Shown: positions 15,698 through 16,459 of the stretch, one piece after another
How the letters are laid out: every line of letters begins with the position of its first letter
How positions within the stretch are numbered: position 1 is the first letter of the stretch
Origin: Alphaproteobacteria bacterium
Lineage (GTDB): Bacteria; Pseudomonadota; Alphaproteobacteria; GCA-2731375
Length of the DNA stretch: 16,459 nt
Direction of reading: 5' to 3'
Assembly: GCA_028281075.1 (NCBI GenBank)
Contig: JANQKO010000229.1
Coordinates: 1 to 16,459, forward strand
Program-made: the position numbers and the translations under genes
Notes under the pieces: generated by a model
What the model was told of the DNA's origin: nothing
The model's input: only the letters and a program-made list of their open reading frames with translations
Databases searched by the model: none

Positions 15698-16459
15698 ATC
15701 GAACCGGAACTTTCACCCCGCCACGCCGACCTGGTCGACGTGGCCAGGACCTTCGCCGCCGATACGGTGGCGCCGAACGCCGCCGCCTGGGAGAGCGGCC
15801 GCGCCGCCCCGCGCGAGGCGCTGACGCGGGCCGCCGATGCCGGCCTTTGCCGCCTGCTGGCTTCGGCCGAGGCCGGCGGCGAGCAGCTTCCCGTCGACGC
15901 CATGGCGCGGATCATGGAAGAGCTGTCCCACGCCGACATGGCCTTCGCCTTCGCGCTGGTGGTGCACAACAACCTGACCGGCGCGATCTGCCGCCGCGGC
16001 CGGCCGGACCAGGTCGACCGCTACGTCCCCGATATGATGGCCGGCCGGCGCATCGGCGCCTTCCTGCTGACCGAGGCCAGGGGCGGCAGCGACGCGGCCG
16101 CCATCGCCACCACGGCGACACCCGACGGCGACGGCTGGCGCCTGAACGGCGAGAAGGCCTGGATCACCAACGCCGCGCATGCCGACGTGCTCAGCGTCTA
16201 TGCCCAGACCGACGCCACGCAGGGCTGGCGCGGCATCGCCGCCTTCCTGGTCGACGCCGGCCAGAACGGCGTCATCCGCGAGGCGCCGTACGAGATGCTG
16301 GGCTGTCACGCCACCGGCGCCGGCGGCTTCCGCTTCGAGGATTGCCAGGTCACGGCCGAGCAGATGTTCGTGCCGCCGGGCGAGGGCTTCAAGGCGGCCA
16401 TGTCCGGGATCGACGTGGCGCGGGTCAACGTCGCCGCCATGTGTGCCGGCATGCTGCGC
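15698..16459 (+). CDS. Acyl-CoA dehydrogenase, C-terminus cut by window, apparent non-canonical ATC start
   Basis: The frame is open to the window edge for 254 residues. It has the N-terminal helical domain (LSPRHADLVDVARTFAADTV), EELSHADMAFAF, the FAD-contact strand FLLTEARGGSDAAA (the family TEPxxGSD motif) and GEKAWITNA, followed by the beta domain. The catalytic Glu lies beyond the window. It oxidises an acyl-CoA to the 2-enoyl-CoA and passes electrons to ETF. I see no in-frame ATG, GTG or TTG near the expected start. ATC at 15698 has an excellent ribosome site (GGGAGGA, 15684-15690, seven-base spacer) and gives the normal family N-terminus. GTG 15740 is in frame but would remove part of the first helix and has no ribosome site. 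The start is therefore uncertain; the family is secure. Divergent from a CoA-transferase. Confidence 0.88.
   Translation, partial: MEPELSPRHADLVDVARTFAADTVAPNAAAWESGRAAPREALTRAADAGLCRLLASAEAGGEQLPVDAMARIMEELSHADMAFAFALVVHNNLTGAICRRGRPDQVDRYVPDMMAGRRIGAFLLTEARGGSDAAAIATTATPDGDGWRLNGEKAWITNAAHADVLSVYAQTDATQGWRGIAAFLVDAGQNGVIREAPYEMLGCHATGAGGFRFEDCQVTAEQMFVPPGEGFKAAMSGIDVARVNVAAMCAGMLR

Noticed and set aside
15594..15716. N-terminal extension of the CoA-transferase at 14388-15593
   Set aside because: Residues upstream of ATG 15593 do not fit the family N-terminus and would overlap the divergent dehydrogenase start.

Overview
The window is very GC-rich and almost wholly coding. Its genes look like those of an alphaproteobacterium, perhaps Rhodospirillales-like. 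That assignment rests on base composition, strong codon bias, gene families common in that class (family III CoA-transferases, a zinc-ribbon/cyclase/ATPase/TPR protein) and a dispersed palindrome of the kind seen between genes in many alphaproteobacteria. No single marker proves it. No rRNA, tRNA, CRISPR array, transposase or integrase was seen. No gene-free stretch exceeds 300 bases; the longest are 2504-2734 and 7710-7898.

Layout. (1) 1-2503, minus: most of a large FAD-linked oxidoreductase fused to Fe-S domains, cut at its C-terminus by the window edge. (2) 2504-2734: a relatively AT-rich divergent regulatory region holding a perfect CRP-type operator (TGTGA-N6-TCACA). (3) 2735-7709, plus: a Crp/Fnr-family regulator, then a tight cassette of cytochrome P450, a two-helix membrane protein of unknown function and a DyP-type peroxidase. 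(4) 7710-7898: a convergent junction with the palindromic repeat. (5) 7899-15593, minus: reading from right to left, a family III CoA-transferase, an exported TPR protein, a cupin, a second family III CoA-transferase, and a large zinc-ribbon/class III cyclase/ATPase/TPR protein. (6) 15698-16459, plus: the N-terminal part of an acyl-CoA dehydrogenase, divergent from the first CoA-transferase and apparently lacking a canonical start codon.

How the parts may work together. The P450, membrane protein and DyP peroxidase are coupled by a 4-base overlap and a 19-base gap and have strong ribosome sites, so they very probably form one functional unit. The P450 lacks the usual I-helix acid-alcohol pair, and its partner is a peroxide-using haem enzyme. 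A peroxide-driven, membrane-associated two-haem system is therefore a reasonable hypothesis. The membrane protein carries what looks like the same short module twice, once on each side of its membrane hairpin. This cassette is the best candidate for an undescribed system. The CRP-like regulator just upstream keeps the cyclic-nucleotide and TGTGA-reading residues and has a matching operator before its own gene. The CoA-transferases, cupin and acyl-CoA dehydrogenase point to catabolism of an organic acid or acyl-CoA whose identity cannot be read from the sequence.
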